This document shows, piece after piece, positions 1 to 7,322 of a stretch of 15,147 nt of DNA. Numbering within the stretch: position 1 is the first letter of the stretch; each line of letters starts with the position of its first letter. The DNA lies in assembly GCA_946481065.1 (NCBI GenBank), contig CAMLMA010000031.1:1-15147 (forward strand). The letters run 5' to 3'. Below the pieces are notes generated by a model. It worked only from the letters and a program-made list of their open reading frames with translations, was not told the origin of the DNA and searched no databases. Origin of the DNA: an uncultured Nitrosomonadales bacterium (GTDB lineage: Bacteria > Pseudomonadota > Gammaproteobacteria > Burkholderiales > Methylophilaceae). Made by a program: the position numbers and the translations under genes.

Positions 1-1181
1 TCCTGTTCACCATCGAACGCAATGGCGTACTCATCGATAGCCAGATGCTGAGCCGCCAGAGCCATGAGCTCGGCCAGAAACTGCTGGAACTGGAACAGCA
101 GGCGCACCAGCTCGCCGGCCAGCCGTTCAACCTCGGCTCGCCCAAGCAGCTACAGGAGATATTGTTCGGCAAGCTCGGCATCAAGCCACTGAAGAAGACA
201 CCCTCAGGCGCGCCCTCGACCGACGAGGATGTGCTGCAGGAGCTGGCACTGGATTACCCGCTACCCAAGGTCATCCTCGAACATCGCAGCCTGGCCAAGC
301 TCAAGTCCACCTACACCGACAAGCTTCCCAAGGCCGTCAACGCAGATACCGGCCGTGTGCACACCAACTACGGCCAGGCCGTGGCCAACACCGGCCGCCT
401 GTCGAGCAATGAACCGAACCTGCAGAACATCCCGGTACGCACGGCCGAGGGCCGTCGCATCCGCGAAGCCTTCATCGCGCCACCAGGCAGCGTCATCGTC
501 TCCGCCGACTACTCGCAGATCGAGCTGCGCATCATGGCTCACTTTTCCAAGGATACGGGGCTGCTGCAGGCTTTCGCTGCCGGCGAGGACATCCACCGCG
601 CCACCGCCTCGGAGATCTTCGGCGTGGAACGTGAGGCCGTCAGCAGCGAACAGCGTCGCTATGCCAAGGTCATCAACTTCGGCCTCATCTACGGCATGAG
701 CGCGTTCGGCCTGGCACAGAACCTCAATATCGAACGCAGCGCCGCCGCCAGCTATATCGAGCGCTATTTCGCGCGCTATCCTGGCGTCAAGGATTACATG
801 CAGGACACGCGGGAGACCGCTAAACAGCAAGGCTACGTCGAGACCCTGTTCGGCAGGCGCCTGTGGGTGCCGGAGATCAACAGCCCCAACGGCATGCGCC
901 GGGCTGGTGCAGAGCGCGCGGCGATCAACGCGCCCATGCAGGGTACGGCGGCCGATCTCATCAAGCTGGCGATGATCGCGGTGCAAGGCTGGCTGGAAAA
1001 GGAAAGTCTGCAGAGCAAGCTCATCATGCAAGTGCATGACGAGCTGGTGCTGGAAGTGCCGGAAACCGAACTGGAGATGGTCAAGACTCGGCTGCCGCAG
1101 CTCATGCAGGGCGTGGCCAAGCTGGATGTACCGCTACTGGCGGAAGTCGGCGTCGGCCCGAATTGGGAAGCGGCGCATTAA
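1..1181 (+). CDS. polA: DNA polymerase I, C-terminal (polymerase) part; 5' end outside window
   Basis: This is the last 392 residues of DNA polymerase I, the repair and Okazaki-fragment-processing polymerase; the reading frame is open from base 3. Seen directly: motif A ([14 protein letters not shown], with the metal-binding Asp), the O-helix/motif B ([20 protein letters not shown], with the dNTP-binding Lys and the Tyr of the fidelity site), and motif C ([11 protein letters not shown], with the second catalytic Asp). These correspond to E. coli Asp705, Lys758 and Asp882. The protein ends a few residues after the usual ...[12 protein letters not shown] terminus, so the 3' end is intact. The 5' nuclease and 3'-5' exonuclease domains would lie upstream of the window, so whether proofreading residues are kept cannot be judged. 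It converges with the bfd-like gene, with 23 bases between the stops. Confidence 0.98.
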   Translation, partial: LFTIERNGVLIDSQMLSRQSHELGQKLLELEQQAHQLAGQPFNLGSPKQLQEILFGKLGIKPLKKTPSGAPSTDEDVLQELALDYPLPKVILEHRSLAKLKSTYTDKLPKAVNADTGRVHTNYGQAVANTGRLSSNEPNLQNIPVRTAEGRRIREAFIAPPGSVIVSADYSQIELRIMAHFSKDTGLLQAFAAGEDIHRATASEIFGVEREAVSSEQRRYAKVINFGLIYGMSAFGLAQNLNIERSAAASYIERYFARYPGVKDYMQDTRETAKQQGYVETLFGRRLWVPEINSPNGMRRAGAERAAINAPMQGTAADLIKLAMIAVQGWLEKESLQSKLIMQVHDELVLEVPETELEMVKTRLPQLMQGVAKLDVPLLAEVGVGPNWEAAH

Positions 1182-1199
1182 GCTGCGGGCAATGGGCGA

Positions 1200-1216
1200 C
1201 CGCGCTAATCGCGCGG
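1200..1216. terminator. Possible hairpin between convergent polA and bfd-like genes
   Basis: A perfect 6-bp inverted repeat, CCGCGC / GCGCGG, with a 5-nt loop (taatc) spans the stop codon of the bfd-like gene, 18 bases after the polA stop. It could stall transcription from either side, but there is no T-tract on either flank, so it is not a classical intrinsic terminator. Confidence 0.3.
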
Positions 1217-1426
1217 GATGTCCGAAGCCGCGGATTGCTCGGCCAGCGCCGCGAGAAACGCCGCAAGATCCCACTCGCAGCCGCCGCAACCCGTGAGCGC
1301 GCCAGTCTTGCGGGAGATGGCCTCGGCATCCAGCCCCTGCCGGAACATGGCACGGATCTGGCCGCAGGTGGTGCCGCTGCAGAGGCACATGACCTCTTCG
1401 TCCGGATGTTCTTGCTCGTGGCTCAT
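1205..1426 (-). CDS. bfd: Bacterioferritin-associated ferredoxin-like [2Fe-2S] protein
   Basis: A 73-residue protein with the Bfd-type (BFD/fer2_BFD) cysteine arrangement: Cys14-x-Cys16 (MCLCSGTTC) and Cys47-x2-Cys50 (TGALTGCGGC), 30 residues apart, as in Bfd and the Bfd-like domains of NirB and NifU. An additional Cys21 follows the first pair. In Bfd the four cysteines hold a [2Fe-2S] cluster that delivers electrons to bacterioferritin so that stored iron is released as Fe(II). That partner role is inferred; no bacterioferritin gene is in the window. The N-terminus is acidic and His-rich (SHEQEHPDEE). ATG at 1426 is the only start in frame; the Shine-Dalgarno is weak. A promoter with an embedded palindrome lies 42-69 bases upstream. 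The symbol is by family and not certain, since several Bfd-domain proteins exist. Confidence 0.85.
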   Translation of the reverse strand: MSHEQEHPDEEVMCLCSGTTCGQIRAMFRQGLDAEAISRKTGALTGCGGCEWDLAAFLAALAEQSAASDIPRD

Positions 1427-1467
1427 GATGGTCTGGGGATGTCGATTGGAACGATGTAGTAGAGCCT

Positions 1468-1495
1468 ATTGTAAGCGGGGAAGTTTCCCCGGCAA
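1468..1495 (-). promoter_or_regulatory. Sigma70-type promoter of the bfd-like gene
   Basis: Reading the minus strand, TTGCCG (1495-1490; 4 of 6 to TTGACA) is followed after 16 nt by TACAAT (1473-1468; 5 of 6 to TATAAT). Transcription would start near 1461, leaving a leader of about 35 nt before the ATG at 1426. Spacing and position fit well. Almost the whole spacer is a perfect palindrome, annotated separately. Confidence 0.55.
1476..1491. promoter_or_regulatory. 16-bp perfect palindrome in promoter spacer, candidate operator
   Basis: Bases CGGGGAA-GT-TTCCCCG form a perfect palindrome with 7-bp arms around a 2-nt centre. It sits between the -35 and -10 hexamers of the bfd-like promoter, overlapping the end of the -35. 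This is where a bound dimer would block or remodel the promoter. It does not match a Fur, IscR or LexA consensus that I know, so the regulator is unknown. A 5-bp RNA stem with a 6-nt loop is also possible if the region is transcribed in the other direction. Confidence 0.5.
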
Positions 1496-1599
1496 ACAAC
1501 GATGCCAACATGGCCTGGCCGTGAAATCGCCATGATCTTGCAACACAACGACATCCGGCTGGTCGAAGCCGGGTCTTGATTCAATGGGGAACATGCAAA

Positions 1600-2388
1600 G
1601 TGACGAACCAGCAGGCGACACCGGGCTTCGGTGTCATCATCATCGGCGACGAGATCCTTTCGGGAAAGCGGCAGGACGCGCACCTGACGCAGGCCATCGC
1701 CACGCTCAAGGCGCGCGGCCTCAGCCTTGGCTGGGCGCAATACCTGGGCGACGACCCGGCGCAGATCACCGCCACGCTCAAGCGCACCATGGCCAGCGAT
1801 GACGTAGTCTTCTGCTTTGGCGGTATCGGCGCCACGCCGGACGACCATACGCGGCAAAGCGCCGCCGCGGCTGCTGGCGTGCCGATCGAACGCCATGCCG
1901 GTGCCGTCGCAGAGATCGAAGCGCAGTTCGGCGAGAACGCGTACCCCAAACGCGTATTGATGGCGGATTTCCCCAAAGGCGCCAACCTCATCCCCAACCC
2001 GGTCAACCGCGTCGCCGGCTTCTCGCTGAGCCGGCATTACTTCATGCCGGGCTTCCCGCAGATGGCCTGGCCGATGATGGCATGGGTGCTGGATACGCAT
2101 TACGCCGAGCACTTCCACCGGCAACCGCAGATCGAAGCGGCCATCCTGGTGATGGATGCCGGCGAAAGCCAGCTCATCGACCTCATGAACCGTATCGTCG
2201 TCGCCTATCCGGATACCAAACTGTTCAGCCTGCCCAAACTCGATACGCGCCGCACCATCGAGCTTGGCCTCAAGGGCCCGGCCACGCATGTCGAGGCCGG
2301 CATGCGTGAGATCCGCGACGCCATCTCCGCCGCCGGGTTCGCATGGACTGACCTGCCTTCTGGACAGGCTCCCGAGCAGGCCCGGTGA
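1600..2388 (+). CDS. CinA/MoaB-type molybdopterin- or nucleotide-binding domain protein
   Basis: A 262-residue single-domain protein of the MoaB/Mog fold, of the kind often named competence/damage-inducible protein A. Visible family marks are the N-terminal strand and loop (GFGVIIIGDEILSGKRQDAH, start of the domain) and the binding loop FGGIGATPDDHTRQ (about residues 73-86), equivalent to GG-G-T-DD-T of MoaB and CinA. The C-terminal nicotinamide-nucleotide deamidase (PncC) domain of full-length CinA is absent. The exact substrate is therefore unknown; pyridine-nucleotide repair or pterin binding are family-based guesses. GTG at 1600 is preferred over TTG at 1576 because GGGGA at 1586-1590 gives a Shine-Dalgarno with 9-nt spacing, and the family's N-terminus begins just before the GFGVI strand. 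The stop TGA overlaps the ATG of the next gene, so the two are probably translationally coupled. Confidence 0.88.
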   Translation: MTNQQATPGFGVIIIGDEILSGKRQDAHLTQAIATLKARGLSLGWAQYLGDDPAQITATLKRTMASDDVVFCFGGIGATPDDHTRQSAAAAAGVPIERHAGAVAEIEAQFGENAYPKRVLMADFPKGANLIPNPVNRVAGFSLSRHYFMPGFPQMAWPMMAWVLDTHYAEHFHRQPQIEAAILVMDAGESQLIDLMNRIVVAYPDTKLFSLPKLDTRRTIELGLKGPATHVEAGMREIRDAISAAGFAWTDLPSGQAPEQAR

Positions 2389-2651
2389 TGCATTGCCGTT
2401 CGGGCTGCGGCGCCTGCTGCATCGCCCCTTCGATCAATAGCCCCATCCCCGGCATGCCCAACGGTAAACCGGCTGGTGTGCGCTGCGTACAGCTGCTGGA
2501 TGACATGCGTTGCGCCATCTTCGGTAAACCCGAACGCCCGGCGTTCTGCGGCGGCATCCAGCCAAGCGAGGAGATGTGCGGCGAAACGCGCGAGTATGCC
2601 GTTCGCTGGCTGTCCACACTGGAAGACCAGACGAAACCGCATTCGGTCTAG
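2388..2651 (+). CDS. YkgJ-family cysteine cluster protein (putative Zn/Fe chelator)
   Basis: An 87-residue protein with eight cysteines, beginning MHCRSGCGACC. The C-x3-C-x2-CC start and the later RCVQL, RCAIFG, FCGG and MCG cysteines are typical of the YkgJ (UPF0153) family, proposed to bind zinc or iron. The conserved stretch between clusters (PGMPNGKPAGVRCVQL, followed by GKPERPAFC) is also typical of the small YkgJ proteins. ATG at 2388 overlaps the preceding stop by one base (TGATG). A GTG at 2385 is an alternative that would add one residue. No signal peptide is seen, so it is cytoplasmic. Its physiological role is not known. Coupling to the CinA-like gene may mean co-regulation only. 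Confidence 0.88.
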   Translation: MHCRSGCGACCIAPSINSPIPGMPNGKPAGVRCVQLLDDMRCAIFGKPERPAFCGGIQPSEEMCGETREYAVRWLSTLEDQTKPHSV

Positions 2652-2693
2652 CGATCATTTCGACCGGCAGCCAGGGCGGATGTAATCGGAGGT

Positions 2694-2721
2694 TTGCGCA
2701 TGAGCACTTTGCATATAAAAT
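2694..2721 (+). promoter_or_regulatory. Weak candidate promoter for dusB-fis
   Basis: In the 179-bp gap before dusB, TTGCGC (2694-2699; only 3 of 6) is followed after 16 nt by TAAAAT (2716-2721; 5 of 6), within the AT-rich patch GCATATAAAATAGG that stands out from the GC-rich surroundings. It would leave a leader of about 100 nt. This is the only plausible promoter in the gap. The rest of the gap holds no gene that I can support. Confidence 0.35.
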
Positions 2722-2830
2722 AGGCAACTTTCCGTCGTCTCCGCATGCTGTCGAGGCCTTGCCTCCGAACCGCGCCGGCAGACCGACTTTATTGACGCCT
2801 CACTTTTTACGAAGACTCGAATACGCTGCG

Positions 2831-3862
2831 ATGCAGATCGGCCCATACAAACTGAAGAACAATCTGGTGGTCGCCCCCATGGCGGGCGTCACCGATCGGC
2901 CTTTCCGCATGCTGTGCAAGAAGATGGGTGCCGGGCTCGCCGTCAGCGAGATGGTGACGTCGAACTCCCTGCTCTATGGCAGCGCCAAGACGTTACGCCG
3001 CGCCAATCACGAAGGCGAAGTCGAGCCGATCTCGGTGCAGATCGCCGGCGCCGACCCGAAGATGATGGCCGAAGCGGCCAGGTACAACGTCGATAACGGC
3101 GCCCAGATCATCGATATCAACATGGGTTGCCCGGCAAAGAAGATCTGTAACGTCATGGCCGGCTCTGCCCTGTTGAAGGACGAGCCACTCGTCTCGCAGA
3201 TCCTCAAGGCCGTGGTCGGCGCCGTCGACGTGCCGGTGACGCTGAAGATCCGCACCGGCTGGGACAAGCAGAACCGCAACGCCGTCAACGTCGCCAGAAT
3301 GGCCGAGGATATCGGCGTGCAGGCGCTGGCCATGCATGGCCGCACGCGCGCCTGTGCTTACATGGGCGACGCCGAGTACGACACCATCGCTGCCGTCAAG
3401 CAGGCGATCAAGATCCCGCTCATCGCCAACGGCGATATCACCACGCCGGAAAAAGCCAAATTCGTGCTGGATTACACCCAGGCTGATGCGGTGATGATCG
3501 GCCGCGCAGCCCAGGGCCGCCCGTGGATCTTCCGCGAGATCGAGCACTACCTCGCCACTGGCACGCACATGCTGCCGCCAACCGTCAGCGAGATCCATGC
3601 CGTCATGCTCGAACACCTGCATGACCTTTACGCCTTCTACGGTGACCTGACCGGCATGCGCGTCGCGCGCAAGCATATCTCGTGGTACACAAAGGGCCTC
3701 AGCGGCTCAGCCAATTTCCGCCACAACATGAACCAATTGCAATCAATAGAAGAACAATTAGATGCAATCAACGGGTTCTTTGCGGCTTTACAACAACAAG
3801 GGGAACGTCTGAAATACGACGAGCTTGAGGACACCCCCGCCGAAGAAGCCATGGCGGCGTAA
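2831..3862 (+). CDS. dusB: tRNA-dihydrouridine synthase B
   Basis: A 343-residue FMN-dependent enzyme that reduces uridine to dihydrouridine in the tRNA D-loop using NADPH. Seen: the TIM-barrel start with the FMN-binding loop (APMAGVTDRPFR), the catalytic cysteine in NMGCPAKK at residue 100 (same position as E. coli DusB Cys100), TLKIRTGWD, the MHGRTR motif, the phosphate-binding IPLIANGDI and MIGRAAQGRPWIF, and the helical C-terminal tRNA-binding domain. ATG at 2831 is chosen because MQIGPYKLKNNLVVAPMAG matches the family N-terminus; the frame stays open back to 2576 but without homology. No good Shine-Dalgarno precedes this ATG (GAAG is 16 nt away). The stop overlaps the fis start by one base (TAATG), giving the classic dusB-fis operon in which dusB is the upstream leader gene. 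Confidence 0.97.
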   Translation: MQIGPYKLKNNLVVAPMAGVTDRPFRMLCKKMGAGLAVSEMVTSNSLLYGSAKTLRRANHEGEVEPISVQIAGADPKMMAEAARYNVDNGAQIIDINMGCPAKKICNVMAGSALLKDEPLVSQILKAVVGAVDVPVTLKIRTGWDKQNRNAVNVARMAEDIGVQALAMHGRTRACAYMGDAEYDTIAAVKQAIKIPLIANGDITTPEKAKFVLDYTQADAVMIGRAAQGRPWIFREIEHYLATGTHMLPPTVSEIHAVMLEHLHDLYAFYGDLTGMRVARKHISWYTKGLSGSANFRHNMNQLQSIEEQLDAINGFFAALQQQGERLKYDELEDTPAEEAMAA

Positions 3863-4095
3863 TGAGCAATAAAGACCTGGATGCCTGCGTCCGTGCCGCG
3901 CTCGAAGAATACTTCAAGGACCTCGACGGCCAACGTCCGCACGCCGTGTACGACATGGTCCTAAGCTGCGTCGAAAAACCCCTGCTCGAATACGTACTTA
4001 ACCGTGCCGGTGGCAACCAGAGCAAAGCTGCCGAGATCCTCGGCCTGAATCGCAACACCCTACGTAAAAAACTGCAGCTGCACGACCTGCAGTAG
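3862..4095 (+). CDS. fis: Fis-family nucleoid-associated DNA-binding protein
   Basis: A 77-residue Fis protein. The C-terminal helix-turn-helix [20 protein letters not shown] (residues 51-70) is nearly canonical, and the dimerising helices precede it ([20 protein letters not shown]). Fis bends DNA and regulates growth-phase genes such as rRNA operons. It is about 20 residues shorter than the 98-residue enterobacterial Fis. It lacks most of the N-terminal beta-hairpin arms that activate Hin/Gin invertases, which is usual for betaproteobacteria. It starts within the dusB stop codon, so it should be translated by coupling. A 9-nt direct repeat GACCTGCAG occurs at its 3' end (4084-4092) and just after it (4106-4114), of unknown meaning. 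Confidence 0.95.
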   Translation: MSNKDLDACVRAALEEYFKDLDGQRPHAVYDMVLSCVEKPLLEYVLNRAGGNQSKAAEILGLNRNTLRKKLQLHDLQ

Positions 4096-4166
4096 CCAGC
4101 CCGGAGACCTGCAGCCGGCGAGCTCACCGAATCCTTTTAACTTCCCAGATAGATCGTTTCTTCATT

Positions 4167-5768
4167 ATGGCAGTCATCAAACGCGCCCTCATCAGTGTTT
4201 CCGATAAAGACGGTATCGTCGAATTCGCCAAGGCCCTGGCCGGCTTCGGTGTCGAGATCCTTTCCACCGGCGGTACCGCCAAGCTGTTCCGCGACAATGC
4301 CATACCTGTGGTCGAAGTCAGCGATTACACCGGCTTCCCTGAGATGCTCGACGGCCGCGTCAAGACGCTGCACCCCAAAGTGCACGGTGGCCTGCTGGGC
4401 AGGCGCGACCTGCCTGAACATGTGGCCGCGATGCAGCAATCCGACATCCCCAACATCGACCTGCTGGTGGTCAACCTCTATCCGTTCGAAGCCACCGTCG
4501 CCAAGGCTGATTGCACGCTGGAAGAGGCGATCGAGAACATCGATATCGGCGGCCCTGCCATGGTGCGTTCCGCCGCCAAGAACTGGAAAGACGTCGCCGT
4601 CCTGACCGACGCATCGCAATACGCCGATGTGCTGGCCGAGATGCAAAGCACCGGTGGCGCCACCAGTCAGGCGACCCGCTTCGCGCTCTCCGTCGCCGCG
4701 TTCAACCGCATCAGCAACTACGATGGCGCCATCAGCGACTATCTCTCCTCGTTCAACACCGACGGTACCCGCAATCCGTTCCCCGGCCAGACCAATGGTC
4801 GTTTCGTCAAGGTGCAGGACCTGCGCTACGGCGAGAACCCGCACCAGCAAGCCGCGTTCTACCGCGACCTCTACCCGGCGCCGGGCTCGCTGGTGATGGC
4901 GGAGCAGCTGCAAGGCAAGGAGCTCAGCTACAACAATATCGCCGATGCCGACGCTGCCTGGGAGTGCGTGAAGAGTTTTGACAGCGCACCAAACAAGGCC
5001 GCTGCCTGCGTCATCGTCAAGCACGCCAACCCATGTGGCGTCGCGGTGGCGGCGTCCACGCTGGAAGCCTACCAGAAGGCGTTCAAGACCGACCCGACCT
5101 CGGCCTTCGGTGGCATCATCGCCTTTAATCACCCGATCGACGAAGCCACTGCGGAAGCGGTGTCCAAGCAATTCGTCGAGGTGCTCATCGCGCCGGACTA
5201 TTCCGCTGGCGCGCTGGCCGTGTTCAAGGCCAAGGCCAATGTGCGCGTGCTGAAGATCGCGCTGCCACCGGGCGGCGATACGCCCTGGCAAAAAGGCCGC
5301 AACTCGCATGACATCAAGCGTGTCGGTTCCGGCATCCTGATCCAGACCGCCGACAACCATGAACTGCTGAGATCCGATCTCAAGATCGTCACCAAAAAGC
5401 AGCCGACGCCGCAACAGATGGACGACCTGCTGTTCGCCTGGCGCGTGGCGACCTACGTCAAATCCAACGCCATCGTGTTCTGTGGCGACGGCATGACGCT
5501 GGGCGTGGGCGCGGGCCAGATGAGCCGCGTCGATAGCACCAAGATCGCCGCCATCAAGGCCGAGAATGCCGGTCTTTCGCTGAAGGGTTCCGTGGTCGCT
5601 TCCGACGCCTTCTTCCCGTTCCGGGACGGTATCGATGTGCTGGCTGCCGCAGGCGCATCCTGTGTCATCCATCCGGGCGGCAGCATGCGCGACGAGGAAG
5701 TGATCGCCGCGGCCGACGAACATGAGATCGCGATGGTGCTGACCGGCATCCGCCATTTCAGACACTAA
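4167..5768 (+). CDS. purH: Bifunctional AICAR transformylase / IMP cyclohydrolase
   Basis: A 533-residue enzyme (E. coli: 529) catalysing the last two steps of purine synthesis: formyl transfer from 10-formyl-THF to AICAR, then ring closure to IMP. The N-terminal IMP cyclohydrolase (MGS-like) domain shows [18 protein letters not shown], the phosphate-binding [10 protein letters not shown] and [18 protein letters not shown]. The C-terminal transformylase domain shows [12 protein letters not shown], the catalytic Lys285-His286 in [29 protein letters not shown] and FFPFRDGID, and it ends in the conserved GIRHFRH. ATG at 4167 gives the exact family N-terminus, although no Shine-Dalgarno is evident upstream. 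It lies 71 bases after fis without an obvious terminator, so read-through from dusB-fis is possible. A long open frame on the opposite strand here is a codon-bias shadow. Confidence 0.98.
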   Translation: MAVIKRALISVSDKDGIVEFAKALAGFGVEILSTGGTAKLFRDNAIPVVEVSDYTGFPEMLDGRVKTLHPKVHGGLLGRRDLPEHVAAMQQSDIPNIDLLVVNLYPFEATVAKADCTLEEAIENIDIGGPAMVRSAAKNWKDVAVLTDASQYADVLAEMQSTGGATSQATRFALSVAAFNRISNYDGAISDYLSSFNTDGTRNPFPGQTNGRFVKVQDLRYGENPHQQAAFYRDLYPAPGSLVMAEQLQGKELSYNNIADADAAWECVKSFDSAPNKAAACVIVKHANPCGVAVAASTLEAYQKAFKTDPTSAFGGIIAFNHPIDEATAEAVSKQFVEVLIAPDYSAGALAVFKAKANVRVLKIALPPGGDTPWQKGRNSHDIKRVGSGILIQTADNHELLRSDLKIVTKKQPTPQQMDDLLFAWRVATYVKSNAIVFCGDGMTLGVGAGQMSRVDSTKIAAIKAENAGLSLKGSVVASDAFFPFRDGIDVLAAAGASCVIHPGGSMRDEEVIAAADEHEIAMVLTGIRHFRH

Positions 5769-5772
5769 AACC

Positions 5773-5916
5773 ATGATTAATTCACTGCGCGGTTCATACA
5801 CTTTGTCGCGTGCTCGCTCACTCCTCGCCTACCATCATGGTATGCCCCGTCATTCGCTGTGCGGCTCCTCGTCTATGAAGCCGCTCGCTACAATTACTCA
5901 AGGTTTTAGAATATGA
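5773..5916 (+). CDS. Possible 47-codon ORF overlapping the purD start
   Basis: An ATG 4 bases after the purH stop opens a 47-codon frame that ends TGA at 5914-5916, overlapping the purD ATG in the ATGA arrangement. The product would begin MINSLRGSYTLSRARS, be basic and Ser/Arg-rich, and has no recognisable domain. The frame contains two copies of a degenerate repeat 72 nt (24 codons) apart, so the same peptide phase recurs (SLRGS, then SLCGS). No Shine-Dalgarno precedes the ATG. The overlap suggests a coupling leader, but the repeat content makes a non-coding origin at least as likely. Confidence 0.2.
   Translation: MINSLRGSYTLSRARSLLAYHHGMPRHSLCGSSSMKPLATITQGFRI
5781..5818 (+). repeat. Degenerate intergenic repeat, copy 1
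   Basis: A 38-nt unit running from TTCACTGCGCGG to GCTCGCT. It matches copy 2 (5853-5889) at 26 of 38 positions with a single gap, well above chance for such a short region. It lies just after purH. Confidence 0.5.
5830..5842. promoter_or_regulatory. 13-bp palindrome between purH and purD
   Basis: TACCAT-C-ATGGTA is a perfect palindrome with 6-bp arms and a single central base, placed between the two copies of the degenerate repeat. The single-base centre rules out an RNA hairpin with full arms, so a protein-binding site or part of the repeat element is more likely. It is unlike the E. coli PurR operator. Confidence 0.35.
5853..5889 (+). repeat. Degenerate intergenic repeat, copy 2
   Basis: A 37-nt unit from TTCGCTGTGCGG to GCTCGCT, paired with copy 1 in the same gap. 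It ends 23 bases before the purD ATG. Confidence 0.5.
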
Positions 5917-7181
5917 AGGTACTTGTCATCGGCGGCGGTGGCCGCGAACACGCCTTAGCCTGGAAACTGGCCCAGAACAAGAACGTCAGCCGCACCTATG
6001 TCGCGCCCGGCAATGCCGGCACGGCGCTCGATCCGGACATGGTCAACGTGCCGATCACGACGGTGCCGGAACTGGTCGCTTTCGCCGAGAACGAACAGAT
6101 CGCGCTGACCATCGTCGGCCCCGAAGCGACGCTGTCGCAAGGCGTGGTCGATGCCTTCCGTGCAGCGGGCCTGCGGATCTTCGGCCCGACCCAGGCCGCA
6201 GCGCAGCTCGAATCCTCCAAGGATTTCGCCAAGGCCTTCATGCTGCGCCACGGCATCCCGACCGCGGCTTATGCCACGTTCACCGATGCCGCCGCGGCCC
6301 ATGATTACGTCAAGCAACAGGGCGCGCCCATCGTCATCAAGGCGGATGGCCTTGCCGCCGGCAAGGGCGTCGTGGTCGCCATGTCCCTCGATGAAGCGCA
6401 TGCCGCCATCGATTCCATGCTCTCTGATAACAAGCTCGGCAGCGCCGGCGCACGCGTGGTCATCGAAGAGTTCCTGCAAGGTGAGGAAGCCAGTTTCATC
6501 GTCATGGTCGACGGCAAGCATATCCTGCCGCTGGCTACGAGCCAGGATCACAAGCGCCTGCTGGACGGCGACCAGGGCCCGAACACCGGCGGCATGGGTG
6601 CCTATTCGCCTGCGCCGGTAGTCACGCCAGAGATCCATGGCAAGGTCATGCGCGAGATCATCAAGCCCACCGTCGCCGGCATGGCGAAGGATGGCATCCC
6701 CTACACCGGGTTTCTCTATGCCGGGCTCATGATCGGACCCGACGGCTCGGTCAAGACGCTGGAATTCAATTGCCGCATGGGCGACCCCGAGACCCAGCCC
6801 ATCATGCTGCGCCTCAAATCCGATCTGGTCGCGCTGGCTGAACACGCCATCGACGGCACGCTGGACCAGGCCGAGGCCGAGTGGGATCGCCGCACGGCGC
6901 TGGGTGTGGTCATGGCCGCAGGCCATTATCCGGAAAACCCGCGCACTGGCGACACCATCACCGGCTTGCCCAAGGATCCGCAAGACGCTTATGTGTTCCA
7001 TGCCGGCACCAGGATGCAGGGCGACGCCGTCGTCACCAGCGGCGGTCGCGTACTATGCGTCACCGCACTCGGCGAAACAGTGAAGTATGCGCAGGCGCGC
7101 GCCTACGAGATCGCCGAAGAGATCAAGTTCGAGGGTGCGCAGTATCGCAAGGATATCGGCTATCGCGCCGTGAAAGGCTGA
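5913..7181 (+). CDS. purD: Phosphoribosylamine-glycine ligase (GAR synthetase)
   Basis: A 422-residue ATP-grasp ligase (E. coli: 429) that joins glycine to 5-phosphoribosylamine, the second step of purine synthesis. Seen in order: the N-terminal glycine-rich loop MKVLVIGGGGREHALAWKL, VAPGNAGTA, the ATP-grasp segments DFAKAFMLRHGIPTAAY and PIVIKADGLAAGKGVVVA, the loop DHKRLLDGDQGPNTGGMGAYSP, GFLYAGLMI, and the metal-binding EFNCRMGDPETQP. It is complete with no disrupted motif. AAGG at 5900-5903 gives a Shine-Dalgarno 9 nt before the ATG. It is separated from purH by 144 bp of repeat-containing sequence, with no clear promoter or terminator, so co-transcription is likely but unproved. Confidence 0.98.
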   Translation: MKVLVIGGGGREHALAWKLAQNKNVSRTYVAPGNAGTALDPDMVNVPITTVPELVAFAENEQIALTIVGPEATLSQGVVDAFRAAGLRIFGPTQAAAQLESSKDFAKAFMLRHGIPTAAYATFTDAAAAHDYVKQQGAPIVIKADGLAAGKGVVVAMSLDEAHAAIDSMLSDNKLGSAGARVVIEEFLQGEEASFIVMVDGKHILPLATSQDHKRLLDGDQGPNTGGMGAYSPAPVVTPEIHGKVMREIIKPTVAGMAKDGIPYTGFLYAGLMIGPDGSVKTLEFNCRMGDPETQPIMLRLKSDLVALAEHAIDGTLDQAEAEWDRRTALGVVMAAGHYPENPRTGDTITGLPKDPQDAYVFHAGTRMQGDAVVTSGGRVLCVTALGETVKYAQARAYEIAEEIKFEGAQYRKDIGYRAVKG

Positions 7182-7246
7182 AGACCATGCCGCTCAACGG
7201 CTGCGCGAATGAATCACGGTGTCCTGCGGTGGACTGGCGCATGCCC

Positions 7247-7286
7247 TTCGCTGCTGACGCCTTGTACTTCGATACGTTCGCTCGTT
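7247..7286 (+). repeat. Degenerate intergenic repeat, copy 3
   Basis: The gap between purD and tsaC holds a third, more diverged unit. It opens with TTCGCTG, preceded by ATGCCC as in the copy-2 region, and ends with CGCTCG about 32 nt later. An internal TGACGCCT (7255-7262) also occurs upstream of dusB at 2793-2800. Similarity to copy 2 is about 24 of 40 with gaps. Confidence 0.4.
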
Positions 7287-7322
7287 TATCAGCCTATTCT
7301 TAAGCATTGCTCGAGACTCGCT

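Noticed and set aside
261..1037. 258-codon open frame on the minus strand opposite polA
   Set aside because: It lies wholly within the conserved polymerase domain and is explained by codon bias of polA.
1476..1491. Reading the GGGGAA/TTCCCC palindrome as a transcription terminator
   Set aside because: There is no T-tract, the perfect centre is only 2 nt, and the element falls exactly between promoter hexamers, so an operator fits better.
2576..2830. N-terminal extension of dusB by 85 codons
   Set aside because: The extension runs through the 3' end of the YkgJ-type gene and a likely promoter; the family N-terminus begins at 2831.
4084..4114. Direct repeat GACCTGCAG at the fis 3' end as an attachment site or mobile-element scar
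   Set aside because: It is only 9 nt, 22 nt apart, with no integrase or insertion nearby; chance or local duplication is enough.
4137..5801. 554-codon open frame on the minus strand opposite purH
   Set aside because: It is a shadow of the GC-rich codon pattern of purH; the product has no recognisable motif and purH itself is complete and canonical.
5955..7001. 348-codon open frame on the minus strand opposite purD
   Set aside because: Same cause: it is antisense to an intact purD, low-complexity and rich in His, Asp and Arg, with no family resemblance.
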